Assembly (NCBI GenBank): GCA_016214985.1
Contig: JACRMM010000008.1
Span: forward strand, 82,091-146,090
Length of the DNA: 64,000 nucleotides
Direction of reading: 5' to 3'
Source of the DNA: Deltaproteobacteria bacterium
GTDB lineage: Bacteria > Desulfobacterota > Deferrisomatia > Deferrisomatales > JACRMM01
This document shows, in pieces, positions 19,860 to 28,925 of this stretch (within the stretch, counting starts at the first letter, position 1; the number at the start of each line of letters is the position of its first letter). The notes beneath the pieces were generated by a model. The model was not told where the DNA came from. It worked only from the letters and a program-made list of their open reading frames with translations, and searched no databases. The translations under genes were made by a program, and so were the position numbers.

Positions 19860-21461
19860 GTGCCCGAACGCCAGCGAATCGAGGTCCTTCTCCCGTGGGT
19901 CGCCGCCGCCGCGGGCGGCGTTCTGACCTTCCTGGGCTACGCGGGGTTCGACCGGTTCTACCTGGAGTGGATCTGTCTCGTGCCCCTCCTGTGGGCGATC
20001 CGGGAGGTCAGCCCGGGCCGGGCATTCCTGCTCGGCTGGGTGGCAGGCGTCGTGACGCACGTCGGCGGGTTCTACTGGATCGTCGGGATGCTCCAGCAGT
20101 TCGCCGGGTTGTCGCTGCCGCTGGCGGTCGCCGGCCTCCTTCTCCTGGCCGGAGCGAACGGCCTCGTATTCGCGTTTTGGGGGTGGGGCACGCGGCTCGT
20201 CAGCCGCGACGCGCGGTGGTCCCTGGCCTGGGTGTCCCCGGTCGTCTGGATCGCAGTCGAGAAGCTCTGGCCCGAGCTCTTCCCCAACTACCTGGGCGCG
20301 AGCCAGTACCGGCTCGTTCTCCTGACGCAGATCGCCGATGTGACGGGCATCCTGGGGCTCAGCTTCCTCGTCGTGTACGCGAACTCCACTGCATTCGTCG
20401 TAATGGACCGCCGGCTCTCGAAGCGGCGGTTCCCGTGGGGCTCGGTCGCGGCGTTTGCGGCCGTCGTCGGAGTGGCGCTGGTCTATGGGGCAGTCCGCGT
20501 CGGAACCGTCGACCGGACCGCCTCGGTCGCGGAGAAACTGACCGTAGGCGTCGTTCAAACGAACCGCGGGGCGCGCGAGAAGCACGACGACCCGGAGCGA
20601 TTCCTGCGCGAGCACCAGGAGGCGTCGAGGGCGCTCGCCGCCGAGCGGGCGCCGGATCTCCTCGTCTGGCCCGAGAGCGTCTGCAACCTGGTTCTCGTCG
20701 ATCGCGAGGGGCGGCTTTCGCCCGAACTGCTCGGCGACACGCGCACGCCCACTCTGTTCGGCGCCGCCCTGCGCCAGGGGCAGGGGGAGGAGCGGCGCGA
20801 GTACAACTCGGCCGTGCTGGCGGATGGCACCGGGCGGATTCTCGGCATCTATGACAAGACGGTCCTCATGCCCCTCGGCGAGTACATCCCCTTTGGCGAC
20901 CGGTTTCCGTGGCTCTACTCGTGGTCACCCCGCTCGGGCCATTTCTGGCCGGGGTCGAGCGAAGAGCCGCTCCTGCTCGGCCGGCATCCGCTTTCGGTGA
21001 GCATCTGCTACGAGGACATCTTTCCGGGCTTCATCCGCGCGCTCATGCGCGGTGGCCGCGACCACCGCGTCCCCGAGGCGCTCTTCAACCTGACCAACGA
21101 CTCCTGGTACGGCGACTCGGTGGAGCCCATGGAGCACCTCGCGCTCGCGAGCTTTCGAGCGATCGAGCACCGCCGCGCACTCGTGCGGGCTACGAACACC
21201 GGTATCTCCGCCCTGGTGGACCCGGTCGGACGGCTGGACCTCCGAACCGCCCAGTGGAGAAGGCAGGCCCTCGTCGGGCAGATCTCGCTGATGGAGGGTC
21301 GCACGGTCTATGCCGTTCTTGGGGACTGGGTCGGCTGGGTGTGCGTGGTCCTCTCGCTGCTCGGGCTCGGGCAGGCGATCCTGGTCGCCCGGAGGCGGAC
21401 CGAGAAGGCGAAGGCGCCGGCGAGCAAGGGGAAGAAGCGGCGCCGTTCGCAGCGCCGGTGA
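19860..21461 (+). CDS. lnt: apolipoprotein N-acyltransferase
   Basis: Adds the third acyl chain to outer-membrane lipoproteins. The 533-residue protein has an N-terminal membrane domain of six to seven helices (about 10-215), a nitrilase-fold catalytic domain (about 225-490) and a last TM helix (about 490-510). The catalytic triad is visible: Glu in LLVWPES, Lys in YDKTVLMP, Cys in SICYEDIFP. The start is GTG at 19860 with AAGGAGGG upstream. A Lys/Arg-rich tail follows the last helix. Confidence 0.94.
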   Translation: MPERQRIEVLLPWVAAAAGGVLTFLGYAGFDRFYLEWICLVPLLWAIREVSPGRAFLLGWVAGVVTHVGGFYWIVGMLQQFAGLSLPLAVAGLLLLAGANGLVFAFWGWGTRLVSRDARWSLAWVSPVVWIAVEKLWPELFPNYLGASQYRLVLLTQIADVTGILGLSFLVVYANSTAFVVMDRRLSKRRFPWGSVAAFAAVVGVALVYGAVRVGTVDRTASVAEKLTVGVVQTNRGAREKHDDPERFLREHQEASRALAAERAPDLLVWPESVCNLVLVDREGRLSPELLGDTRTPTLFGAALRQGQGEERREYNSAVLADGTGRILGIYDKTVLMPLGEYIPFGDRFPWLYSWSPRSGHFWPGSSEEPLLLGRHPLSVSICYEDIFPGFIRALMRGGRDHRVPEALFNLTNDSWYGDSVEPMEHLALASFRAIEHRRALVRATNTGISALVDPVGRLDLRTAQWRRQALVGQISLMEGRTVYAVLGDWVGWVCVVLSLLGLGQAILVARRRTEKAKAPASKGKKRRRSQRR

Positions 21462-21554
21462 AGAGGGAGGGGCGCGGCGGGGAATCGGTGTGCCTGTCCC
21501 TTCTGCGCTCCACCTGTCTTCTGTCCGTCGACTCCGGGCTCCGAGTGCTGCCCG

Positions 21555-21585
21555 TTGACGTGCTCCCGCGCTTCGAGGGTATGAT
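21555..21585 (+). promoter_or_regulatory. promoter-like boxes upstream of the FAH-family gene
   Basis: TTGACG (21555-21560) and TATGAT (21580-21585) lie 19 bases apart, about 85 bases before the ATG at 21671. The boxes are close to the sigma-70 consensus but the spacer is longer than the usual 17. Confidence 0.4.
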
Positions 21586-21670
21586 CCGGGAAGGTTGCCG
21601 GAGGTCGAGGGTCCGCCGGCGTCCCGAGGATCGCGCGGCAAGAGACCCGGTACAGGAGAGGACGCGAGCG

Positions 21671-22465
21671 ATGCGCATCATCCGGTTCGAAGGGGAAGAC
21701 GGACGAGTTCACCTCGGCGAGGAACGCGGGAGCGGTCGGGCGGAGGTGCTGAACGGCGACCTTTTCGGGGAGCTTCGGCCGACGGGCGAGACGGTCTGCG
21801 TCGGCAGACTCCTCGCGCCCCTGGACCCCGTCAACATCTTCTGCGTCGGTTTGAACTATCGGGCGCACGCCGCGGAGGCCAACGCACCGATTCCAGAGGA
21901 TCCGGTGATCTTCATGAAGCCGACGACGGCCGTGACCCACCCGGGAGACCCAATCCGTGTTCCGGCCTGCTGCCGGCGAGGACCGGAGGTGGACTACGAG
22001 GGCGAGCTGGCGGTTGTCATCGGGACCGCGGCCCGGGACGTGACCGAAGAGGGGGCGCTCTCGTTCGTGCGGGGGTACACGGTGGCGAACGACGTGTCGG
22101 CGCGCCGGTGGCAGCGCCACAACGGCGGTCAGTGGATTCGGGGAAAGAGCTTTGACACCTTCTGCCCCCTGGGGCCGGCGCTCGTCACGGCGGACGAGAT
22201 CCCCGATCCTCAGGTGCTGCGGCTTCGGACGGTCGTCAACGGAGAGGTCCTGCAGGAGGGAACCACCGCGGACATGATCTTCCCGGTGGCGAGGGTCGTG
22301 AGCTTCCTGAGCCAGGACACGACCCTGCTCCCCGGTACCGTGATCCTCACCGGCACCCCGCCGGGCGTCGGCTTTGCGAGGACTCCGCCGCGCTTCCTCT
22401 CGGTCGGGGATCGGGTGACCGTGGAGATCGACCGCATCGGGGTCTTGACGAACCCGGTGCGATGA
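21671..22465 (+). CDS. fumarylacetoacetate hydrolase family protein
   Basis: A 264-residue enzyme of the FAH superfamily. It has a short N-terminal domain, then the catalytic fold with KPTTAV, the metal-binding VDYEGELAVVIG, YTVANDVSARRWQ and the C-terminal TGTPPGVGFAR and GDRVTVEIDRIG motifs. The family includes 2-hydroxyhepta-2,4-dienedioate isomerase, acylpyruvate hydrolases and oxaloacetate tautomerase/decarboxylase. Neighbours do not define a pathway, so the substrate stays open. ATG at 21671 lies inside a much longer open frame whose upstream part is non-coding. Confidence 0.88.
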   Translation: MRIIRFEGEDGRVHLGEERGSGRAEVLNGDLFGELRPTGETVCVGRLLAPLDPVNIFCVGLNYRAHAAEANAPIPEDPVIFMKPTTAVTHPGDPIRVPACCRRGPEVDYEGELAVVIGTAARDVTEEGALSFVRGYTVANDVSARRWQRHNGGQWIRGKSFDTFCPLGPALVTADEIPDPQVLRLRTVVNGEVLQEGTTADMIFPVARVVSFLSQDTTLLPGTVILTGTPPGVGFARTPPRFLSVGDRVTVEIDRIGVLTNPVR

Positions 22466-22470
22466 AGGGG

Positions 22471-22629
22471 CTACTTTGGACGGCTGTCTTCCACACGACG
22501 GAGATGGGTCGACTGGGTGAGCCGGTCGGAGAACATCACGTAGCCCCGCCGGAACCAGTCGTCGATCCGCCTCATCGCCTCAGCCGCCGTGATCACCGCC
22601 GCCGTGGCCACCATCGCTCTCGTGCTCAT
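22471..22629 (-). CDS. small hypothetical protein, 52 residues
   Basis: Starts at ATG 22629 with GGGAGG seven bases upstream. The peptide begins MSTRAMVATAAVITAAEAM, a short hydrophobic helix, followed by RRIDDWFRRGYVMFSDR and a charged tail. The good ribosome-binding site and amphipathic/hydrophobic layout make it plausible, but I recognise no family. It fills most of the 310-base gap between the FAH gene and the molybdenum hydroxylase operon; otherwise that gap shows nothing clear. Confidence 0.35.
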   Translation of the reverse strand: MSTRAMVATAAVITAAEAMRRIDDWFRRGYVMFSDRLTQSTHLRRVEDSRPK

Positions 22630-22775
22630 CACCAATCCTCCCATCGTCGTATCCTCCGCCCGCGGATGCGCTCCAGACAAGACGCGTCCGCGCTGGGATT
22701 GAATACTAGACTCGATTGGTGAGGGTTTGGTGAGTCCTCCGTTAGACGTCCGTGAGAACGATTCCCGTCACGGAT

Positions 22776-25082
22776 CTACCCCTCCGCGGCGTCCTTCTCC
22801 CGCTTCTCCTTCATCGCCCGCCAGATCTTCTCGTAGGAGAGCGGCAGGCTGTTGACCCGGACCCCCATGGCGTCGAAGATCGCGTTCGAGAAGCATCCCA
22901 TCGTGGGGTTGGTGGAGCCCTCTCCGACCTCCTTGGCGCCCCAGGGGCCCGCGGGCTCGTGCGGCTCGATCACTCGGGAGTGGATGCGCGGCATGTCGAG
23001 CGCCGTGGGGAGGCGGTAGTTCGCGAGGTCGGGGTTCCGGATGTTGCCTTTGTCGTCGAAGAGCACCTGCTCCCACACCGACTCGCCCATGCCCATGGCG
23101 AGCGCTCCATGCACCTGGCCATGGAGGAGCCGCGGGTTGATGACGGTGCCGCAGTCGTGCACGTCCCAGACGTCGTGCACGGTGACCTCGCCGGTGTCCT
23201 CGTCGATCTCCACCTCGCTCACCTGCACGCCGAAGCTGTAGGCCGGCGACGTGCCGACCGCCGCGCCCTTGAACTTGCCGCCCAACTTCGGGGGCGTGTA
23301 GGAGCCGTGGCCCAGCAGCGGGCCCCGCAGCACGAAGTGTTTTCGAGCGACCTCCTCGAAGGTCAGAGGCGCCTCGAGCTCCCGGGACCGGGAGAAGACG
23401 AGCCCGTCCCCGCACTCGAGGTCGTCGCAGGGGACGTGGAGCATCACCGAGGCCATCTCCAGAATCTGCTTCTTCACGGCCTCGCCGGCCTGCTTCACGG
23501 CCGTGCCCGACATGAGCGTCTGGCGGCTGGCGTAGGCGCCGAGGTCCATGGGCGTCGTCTCGGTGTCGGCCGCCACGATCTTCATCTGCTCGTAGCGGTA
23601 CCCCATGGCCTCCGCGGCCATCTGGCAGAGGATCGTGTCCGAGCCTTGCCCGATGTCGGTGGCGCCGGTGTAGAGCGTAGCCGCGGTGCCGTCCTCGTGG
23701 ACCTTGATGAACGCGGCGGCGTGAGGGAGATCCGTCCGGTAGATGGGGTAGCCCGCCCCCGACACGAAGCTCCCGGTCGCCACCCCGATGCCGCGTCCGC
23801 GGGGGAGCTTGCCCTTCTTCTCCGCCCAGCCGGAGATCTCGCGGGCTTGCTCCAGGCAGGCTTTGAGCTCGCAGGTGTTCACCTGAAAATCGTTCAGAGT
23901 CACGGTGTCGGGCCGCCGGGCGTTGCGCAGCCGGATCTCCATGGGGTCGATCCCCAGGTCCGACGCCACGTTGTCGAGGTGGCTCTCGAAGGCGTACTTG
24001 GGTTGAGGCGCGCCGTGGCCCCGCTGGGCCCCGCAGGCGGGCAGGTTCGTATAGAGCCGGAAGAGGTCGAAGCGGTAGTTGTCGAACTCGTAGGTCAGCG
24101 GCAGGAGCGCCCCGGCGTAGTAGGCCGTGGCGATGCCGAGACTCGTATAGGCGCCGCCGTCCATGAGGAAGTTCGCGTGGGCTCCGAGCAGCCGGCCGTC
24201 GGCGTCGACGCCGGTCGTGATCTCCATGTACTGGGCGTGGCGGCCGCGGTTGTGGCGAAACATCTCGGCCCGGTCGTAGAACATCCGGACCGGCCGCCCC
24301 GTCCGGCGCGCGAGCACGGCGCCCGAGAACTCGAGGCCCGTGGGCTCGAGCTTCCCGCCGAAGCCACCGCCCAGGTACGGCTTCGCCACCCGCACGTCGC
24401 CCATCTTCATCCCGAACTCCCGGGCGATGTAGTACTGGAAGTAGTGGGGCGACTGGGTGCTGGAGTAGACGGTGAGCTTCTCCCCCTCCCAATACGAGAT
24501 CGCGGAGTGGGGCTCGATCGGTGCCTGGTAGGTGCGCTGGCCGAGGAAGGCGTCGGTCCGCACGTGGTGGGCCGCAGCGAAGGCGGCCTCCACGTCGCCG
24601 AAGTTCTGGTGGATCTCGACGTTGATGTTCCTCGGGTACTCGTCGTGGACCTGGGGCATGCCCTCGTCCATGGCGTGCCGGAAATCCAGGACCGCCGGGA
24701 GCACGTCGTACTCCACACGGATCAGGTTCAGGGCTTTGTAGCACGTCTCCTCGTCGATGCAGGCCACGGCCGCGACCTTGTCGCCGACGAACCGCACCTT
24801 GTCGATGCAGAAGATGTTCTCGTCCCACCGGGCGGGGCTGATGCCGTACTTGAGGGTCGGCACATCCTTGTGCGTGATGACCGCCTTCACGCCCGGCAGT
24901 CGCTCGGCCTCGGAGGTGTCGATCGAGAGGATCCGGGCGTGCGCGTGGGGGCTCGTGAGGATCTTCCCGTGCAACAGGTTCGGGAACGTGAGATCGCCCG
25001 TGTACTTGGCCGCCCCGGTTACCTTCTCGCGGCCGTCGATCCGCGGGACGCTCCGGCCGATGACCCTGTGTTTCTCGCTCAT
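22776..25082 (-). CDS. xanthine dehydrogenase-family molybdenum hydroxylase, Mo-binding subunit
   Basis: The 768-residue large subunit of a three-subunit molybdenum hydroxylase. It starts with IGRSVPRIDGREKVTGAAKYTGD, typical of this family. Later motifs are QAPIEPH, PYLGGGFGGK, GATDIGQGSDT and, near the C-terminus, GAKEVGEG containing the expected catalytic Glu. Members hydroxylate CO, purines, aromatic acyl-CoA or N-heterocycles at a Mo-cytosine-dinucleotide or related cofactor. The FAD subunit here has no cysteines, which argues against the 4-hydroxybenzoyl-CoA reductase type (its beta subunit carries an extra 4Fe-4S). It lies four bases after the Fe-S subunit gene; the order FAD/Fe-S/Mo is that of Cox-like operons. 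Substrate not assignable. Confidence 0.9.
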   Translation of the reverse strand: MSEKHRVIGRSVPRIDGREKVTGAAKYTGDLTFPNLLHGKILTSPHAHARILSIDTSEAERLPGVKAVITHKDVPTLKYGISPARWDENIFCIDKVRFVGDKVAAVACIDEETCYKALNLIRVEYDVLPAVLDFRHAMDEGMPQVHDEYPRNINVEIHQNFGDVEAAFAAAHHVRTDAFLGQRTYQAPIEPHSAISYWEGEKLTVYSSTQSPHYFQYYIAREFGMKMGDVRVAKPYLGGGFGGKLEPTGLEFSGAVLARRTGRPVRMFYDRAEMFRHNRGRHAQYMEITTGVDADGRLLGAHANFLMDGGAYTSLGIATAYYAGALLPLTYEFDNYRFDLFRLYTNLPACGAQRGHGAPQPKYAFESHLDNVASDLGIDPMEIRLRNARRPDTVTLNDFQVNTCELKACLEQAREISGWAEKKGKLPRGRGIGVATGSFVSGAGYPIYRTDLPHAAAFIKVHEDGTAATLYTGATDIGQGSDTILCQMAAEAMGYRYEQMKIVAADTETTPMDLGAYASRQTLMSGTAVKQAGEAVKKQILEMASVMLHVPCDDLECGDGLVFSRSRELEAPLTFEEVARKHFVLRGPLLGHGSYTPPKLGGKFKGAAVGTSPAYSFGVQVSEVEIDEDTGEVTVHDVWDVHDCGTVINPRLLHGQVHGALAMGMGESVWEQVLFDDKGNIRNPDLANYRLPTALDMPRIHSRVIEPHEPAGPWGAKEVGEGSTNPTMGCFSNAIFDAMGVRVNSLPLSYEKIWRAMKEKREKDAAEG

Positions 25083-25086
25083 GACA

Positions 25087-25623
25087 TCACCCCTTCGCCC
25101 CGTGAACGACCGCGCCCTCGATGGGGGCGGTCCGGCCTTCGGCCGCGGCGAGCACGGCCTCGACGATGTGGACGTACCCCGTGCACCGGCACAGGTTGCC
25201 CCCGATCGCCTCCCGCACCTCGCGCTCGCTGGGGTGGGGGTTGCGGGTCAGGAGCGCCTTGGCCGAGAGGACCATGCCCGGCGTGCAGTAGCCGCATTGG
25301 ATTGCGGCGTGGTTGATGAATGACTCCTGCACGGCGTCCAGGGTGCCGTTCTGCGCCACCCCCTCGATGGTCGTCACCTCGCGGCCCTCGGCCTCCAGGG
25401 CGAGCACCAGACAGGAGTCCACGGGCTTGCCGTCCAGGAGCACCGTGCACGAGCCGCAGTCTCCGAGCTCGCAGCCCTTCTTCGTGCCGGTGAGCTCGAA
25501 TTCGTTTCGCAGCAGGTCGGCGAGCGTCGTGTTGGCCTTGATCACGGCCGTGCGCTCGTCGCTGTTCACGGTGAGGGTCAGCAGGTAGCGGCTGACGCCG
25601 CTCTTGTCCCGGATGGCCTGCAT
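25087..25623 (-). CDS. molybdenum hydroxylase 2Fe-2S subunit
   Basis: A 178-residue electron-transfer subunit. The N-terminal plant-ferredoxin-type cluster is bound by GCELGDCGSC plus the Cys in VDSCLV (about residues 51-75). The second, helical 2Fe-2S domain has IQCGYCTPGM and GNLCRCTGY. It is slightly longer than the usual 155-165 residues because of a 10-15 residue N-terminal extension and a short tail. It passes electrons from the Mo site to FAD. Confidence 0.93.
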   Translation of the reverse strand: MQAIRDKSGVSRYLLTLTVNSDERTAVIKANTTLADLLRNEFELTGTKKGCELGDCGSCTVLLDGKPVDSCLVLALEAEGREVTTIEGVAQNGTLDAVQESFINHAAIQCGYCTPGMVLSAKALLTRNPHPSEREVREAIGGNLCRCTGYVHIVEAVLAAAEGRTAPIEGAVVHGAKG

Positions 25624-25650
25624 GGCGTGCCTCTCGTCTTCGCGGTGGGT

Positions 25651-26529
25651 TCAGTGCGGCTGGCCGTGCCCCTGCTCGATCGACTGGCGGAGCGCCCGCA
25701 CCGCCAGGACACCGGCCAGGTGGCGCCGGTACTCGGCCGACCCGCGGATGCTGTCGCGCGGCCGGCTCTCGGCAGACGTCCTCCTGCCCACCTCGTCGAG
25801 CACCTCAGGCGTGGGTTCCCTCCCCGTGAGGTAGGCCTCGGCGTTTCGGGCGCGCATCACGCTCGGCGCGCTGGACGCGAGCACGATCCGCGCCTCTTTC
25901 ACCACGCCGTCCACCACGGTCACGGAAGCGGCGGCTCCGACCACCGCCAGCGCGCCGGAGCGGCGCAGCCCGAACTTGTGGTACGCGCTGCCGGTGGTCG
26001 GCTGGTCGGGGATCACGACCTCGGTGAGGAGCTCGTCGGGCCGGATGACCGAAGAGGCGGGCTCCACGAAGAACTCCTCCAGGGGCATCGTGCGCTCGCC
26101 GCCCGGCCCCACGAGACGGATCGTCGCGTTCAGTGCGATGAGGATGGGGGGCAGGTCGGCGGACGGGACCGCGTTGACGATGTTCCCGCCCAGGGTGCCG
26201 AGGTTGCGGATCTGGGTCGACGCCATCCGGTGAGCGGCCTCCGAGACCGAGAGGTAGCGCTCGTGGAGCACCGCGGACTCGACGATGCCGTTCTGGGTCG
26301 ATGCGGCGGCGATCACGACGCCCCTGCCCGCCTCGTGCCGAATGCCTCGCAGCGCCTCGATCCTCCGGAGCGAGATCAGCGCCCGAGGAGCGAGCTTGCC
26401 GACCTTCATCTTGTGCAGGAGGTCCGTGCCTCCCGCAAGGACGCGGGCCTCCGGGCCCAAGGCGACGAGGAGACCACAGGCCTCCTTCACGGTCTCCGGC
26501 ACGTGGTAGTCGAAATCCGGAAGATACAT
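25651..26529 (-). CDS. molybdenum hydroxylase FAD-binding subunit
   Basis: A 292-residue subunit of the CoxM/CutM type. FAD-binding motifs AGGTDLL (about 32-38) and TLGGNIVNAVPSADLPP (about 112-128) are present, with a C-terminal CO-dehydrogenase-flavoprotein domain (about 180-285). There are no cysteines. It is first in the operon; the ATG at 26529 lies 24 bases downstream of a perfect 6+6 palindrome. Confidence 0.92.
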   Translation of the reverse strand: MYLPDFDYHVPETVKEACGLLVALGPEARVLAGGTDLLHKMKVGKLAPRALISLRRIEALRGIRHEAGRGVVIAAASTQNGIVESAVLHERYLSVSEAAHRMASTQIRNLGTLGGNIVNAVPSADLPPILIALNATIRLVGPGGERTMPLEEFFVEPASSVIRPDELLTEVVIPDQPTTGSAYHKFGLRRSGALAVVGAAASVTVVDGVVKEARIVLASSAPSVMRARNAEAYLTGREPTPEVLDEVGRRTSAESRPRDSIRGSAEYRRHLAGVLAVRALRQSIEQGHGQPH

Positions 26530-26552
26530 GGGGCTCTGTCTCCGAGGTCTGG

Positions 26553-26572
26553 TTGTTCAGTATAGAGAACAA
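26553..26572. promoter_or_regulatory. operator-like palindrome upstream of the molybdenum hydroxylase operon
   Basis: TTGTTC (26553-26558) and GAACAA (26567-26572) form a perfect inverted repeat with an eight-base spacer, AGTATAGA. On the minus strand the spacer contains TATACT, a good -10 box, so a bound repressor would block the promoter. The dyad looks like a dimeric-regulator site (IclR, GntR and TetR families use such forms); the regulator is not in the window. Confidence 0.55.
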
Positions 26573-26691
26573 AGGTGCCATAGCTGAAAAGTCTGCCCCG
26601 AGAATCCCTTGGTGTCAAGAGAGGAAGGTCTGGATTCTGGGTCTGGGGCGACGGCTCTCAACGTTCTCTCTGATGAACATAGGGGCTCCCG

Positions 26692-28755
26692 TCAAAACTC
26701 CAGGGAGAGGCTGCCGAAGTAGCTGGTTCCCCCCAGGGCGTCCTCCACGTGGTCGCCGTTCTTCAGCTGGGCCCGCTGAGCCTCTACGACGAGGAACGTC
26801 CGCTGCAGGCCCAGGCGGTCCCGGGCGTGCCGCGCACTCGTCGGGTCGAGGCCGTTGAGCAGCAGCTTCAGGCCGACCCGGCCGTGGTACCCCGCCACGT
26901 GGCCGCGGACCTTGGCGCCGTTGTCGACCGCGGACCAGTAATAGACCCGCGTGTACCCCCCGGCGACGAAGGGGACGAGCCACTGTCCTTCGCGCCAGCG
27001 GAGGTTGAGCAGGAGGTACGCCTGGAGGGGCAGTGCGGAAAGCGTCTGCTTCACCGGAGCGGCGAGCGCTTCGCCGGAGGACGACGTGGTGACCTCTCCC
27101 TTGTCGCGGCGAAAGGCAACGTCGACACCCGCCTCGAGCGGAAGCACCGGGAGGTAGCCGACGCTCAGTCTTCCCTCCGGCATCGAGCGGTCCCCGTAGT
27201 GGTCGGCCCAATCGCGGTCGGCGGGGTAGAAGAGGCCTCCACCGATGCCTGCGACCCAACCGGCTCGCGCCGGCGTCGCAAAGGGGCCCAACAGGAGCGC
27301 CAGGGCCGCCAGCCGCCGCAAGGGTCGCGGTCCCCCGCGCCACGCCAGCGCCGAGGCTGCGAGGAACCCGAGGAGAACACCGAGCAGCCGGGCGAGTCGG
27401 AGATTCCTCGGTCCGGCCGTGCGGACGAAGCAGCCGCCCTTGTCCTCCAGGGGGGGATACCCTTGCAGTTCCCCCGGGGCCAGGGCGGACTCCGGGGACG
27501 GATCTGACTCGACCCGAGGCAGCGTGACCCGGGTCGAGTCCGAGGCGCGGCTTTCCGGGACGGCGTCGCCGCTCTTCGGCGCCCTCGCCGTCACGGAAAT
27601 GAAGCGGTCCCCGACCGCGTAGGCCGACACCGACACGCGGTACACCGTTCCGTTGACGAGGCCGCGGATCTCGCGGTCCGTAACATTGCCGACGTCGGTC
27701 GTCGTCGGAGCGGCGCTGTCGTCGGTGCGCAGGTGAACCTTGTAGCCGTCCGCGAGGTTGTCCTTGGCCCAGGAGACCAGCAACCCGCCGTCGGTCGGCG
27801 TCGCCGCTACCTGCTCCGGCACGGCGGGCGCGATCGACGCGTCAACGGTGTACCGGGTTGTCGGCGGATCCTGGACGGGCACCGGGTCGGAGAATGGAAA
27901 CTGCTTGCCCCCGCTTGTCTTCTTGAACCCGAGGGCGTACTCCGTCACGGAGACGCCGAAGGCCCGGTTCCCGGTCCAGGAGACGGTGACGTGGGTGTCG
28001 TCCTTAGGGGTCACCGTCACCCCCTCGACCGGGCCCGGCGTCGGGTCGGCGAAGGGCCCGGAGTACGCGCCCCGCTCCCGGGCCGGCGACTCCTCCGTTA
28101 CGTGCAGGTCCTCGGGCGAGTCCGAGGTGTCGAGAAAGAGCGGATCTCCCTGGGTGGAAGGGACGCCGACAGGGAGGTCCGCGTCTGGGAAGAAGTGGTT
28201 GTTCTGGACGGCTGGGCCGGTGCCGACCGGCGTGGTGATGGTCACCCCCTTTCCGTTGTTGGCGAAGAGATTGAACTCGACCAAGACGGTGCTGCCCGAG
28301 TCGACGACCTCCAGGCCCGTGCCGTTCGAGAGGAAGGTGTTGTGGGTGATCGCGAGGGTTCCCTGCGACTGGTGGGCCCCGCCGATCTGCAGGGCGGTGC
28401 GTTTCGTGTCTCGGAAGATGTTGTTTCTCAGGGTCCCCGACGTGGTGCCCGAGAGGCTCAGCTCCGTCTCCGAGAGCGTGAACCGCTGGAGCGTGGCGCC
28501 GCTGGCCCACTTGATCGCCCCGGTGAGGGTGGTGGCCGCCGTCTCTTCCCCTTCGAGGGTGACATCGCTTCGGAGGGTGAGGGCTGTCGAGTAAGTGCCG
28601 CGCCCGACGCGGACGGTGTCGCCCGCCTTGGCCGCGGTCAGCGCCGAAGGGATGTCAGGGAACTGCGAGGTCGGGACCTCCAGGACGGTCGCCCCGGCAC
28701 CGGGGGCCCCGAGCGCGGCGAGGAGTGCGAGGGCGAGTCCGAGTCGATGCGCCAT
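26692..28755 (-). CDS. exported beta-helix / fibronectin type III / beta-barrel chimera
   Basis: A 687-residue protein. A signal peptide (1-22, ending GAGA) is followed by a right-handed parallel beta-helix (about 25-225; repeated NNIF, HNTF, FNLF, NNHF turns). Two FN3-like domains follow (about 235-430: VTVSWTG, LLVSWAKDN). Then comes GGCFVRTAG, like the GGCFIATAAYG anchor motif that precedes a C-terminal helix in many exported proteins, and a TM helix. A second signal-like helix ends TPARA, followed by about 180 residues with alternating strands ending SLSLEF, typical of an outer-membrane barrel. It looks like two proteins fused in frame. ATG at 28755 has AAAGGAG. Role unknown; surface adhesion or carbohydrate binding is a guess. 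Confidence 0.7.
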   Translation of the reverse strand: MAHRLGLALALLAALGAPGAGATVLEVPTSQFPDIPSALTAAKAGDTVRVGRGTYSTALTLRSDVTLEGEETAATTLTGAIKWASGATLQRFTLSETELSLSGTTSGTLRNNIFRDTKRTALQIGGAHQSQGTLAITHNTFLSNGTGLEVVDSGSTVLVEFNLFANNGKGVTITTPVGTGPAVQNNHFFPDADLPVGVPSTQGDPLFLDTSDSPEDLHVTEESPARERGAYSGPFADPTPGPVEGVTVTPKDDTHVTVSWTGNRAFGVSVTEYALGFKKTSGGKQFPFSDPVPVQDPPTTRYTVDASIAPAVPEQVAATPTDGGLLVSWAKDNLADGYKVHLRTDDSAAPTTTDVGNVTDREIRGLVNGTVYRVSVSAYAVGDRFISVTARAPKSGDAVPESRASDSTRVTLPRVESDPSPESALAPGELQGYPPLEDKGGCFVRTAGPRNLRLARLLGVLLGFLAASALAWRGGPRPLRRLAALALLLGPFATPARAGWVAGIGGGLFYPADRDWADHYGDRSMPEGRLSVGYLPVLPLEAGVDVAFRRDKGEVTTSSSGEALAAPVKQTLSALPLQAYLLLNLRWREGQWLVPFVAGGYTRVYYWSAVDNGAKVRGHVAGYHGRVGLKLLLNGLDPTSARHARDRLGLQRTFLVVEAQRAQLKNGDHVEDALGGTSYFGSLSLEF

Positions 28756-28925
28756 GAAACCGCTCCTTTCTCGAGTGGAGGGGAGGAAGCCGGTGAGGCA
28801 CGGCGGTCGTCCTCCGCTTGACGCCCCCTCGAGCCCTGTTGTATGAGACGCGCGTCCGACCCGTTGGGGACCGGAGTCGCGCCCGGGAGGGCGCATGATC
28901 TCATGGAAGACCGGAGGAGGAGAAG

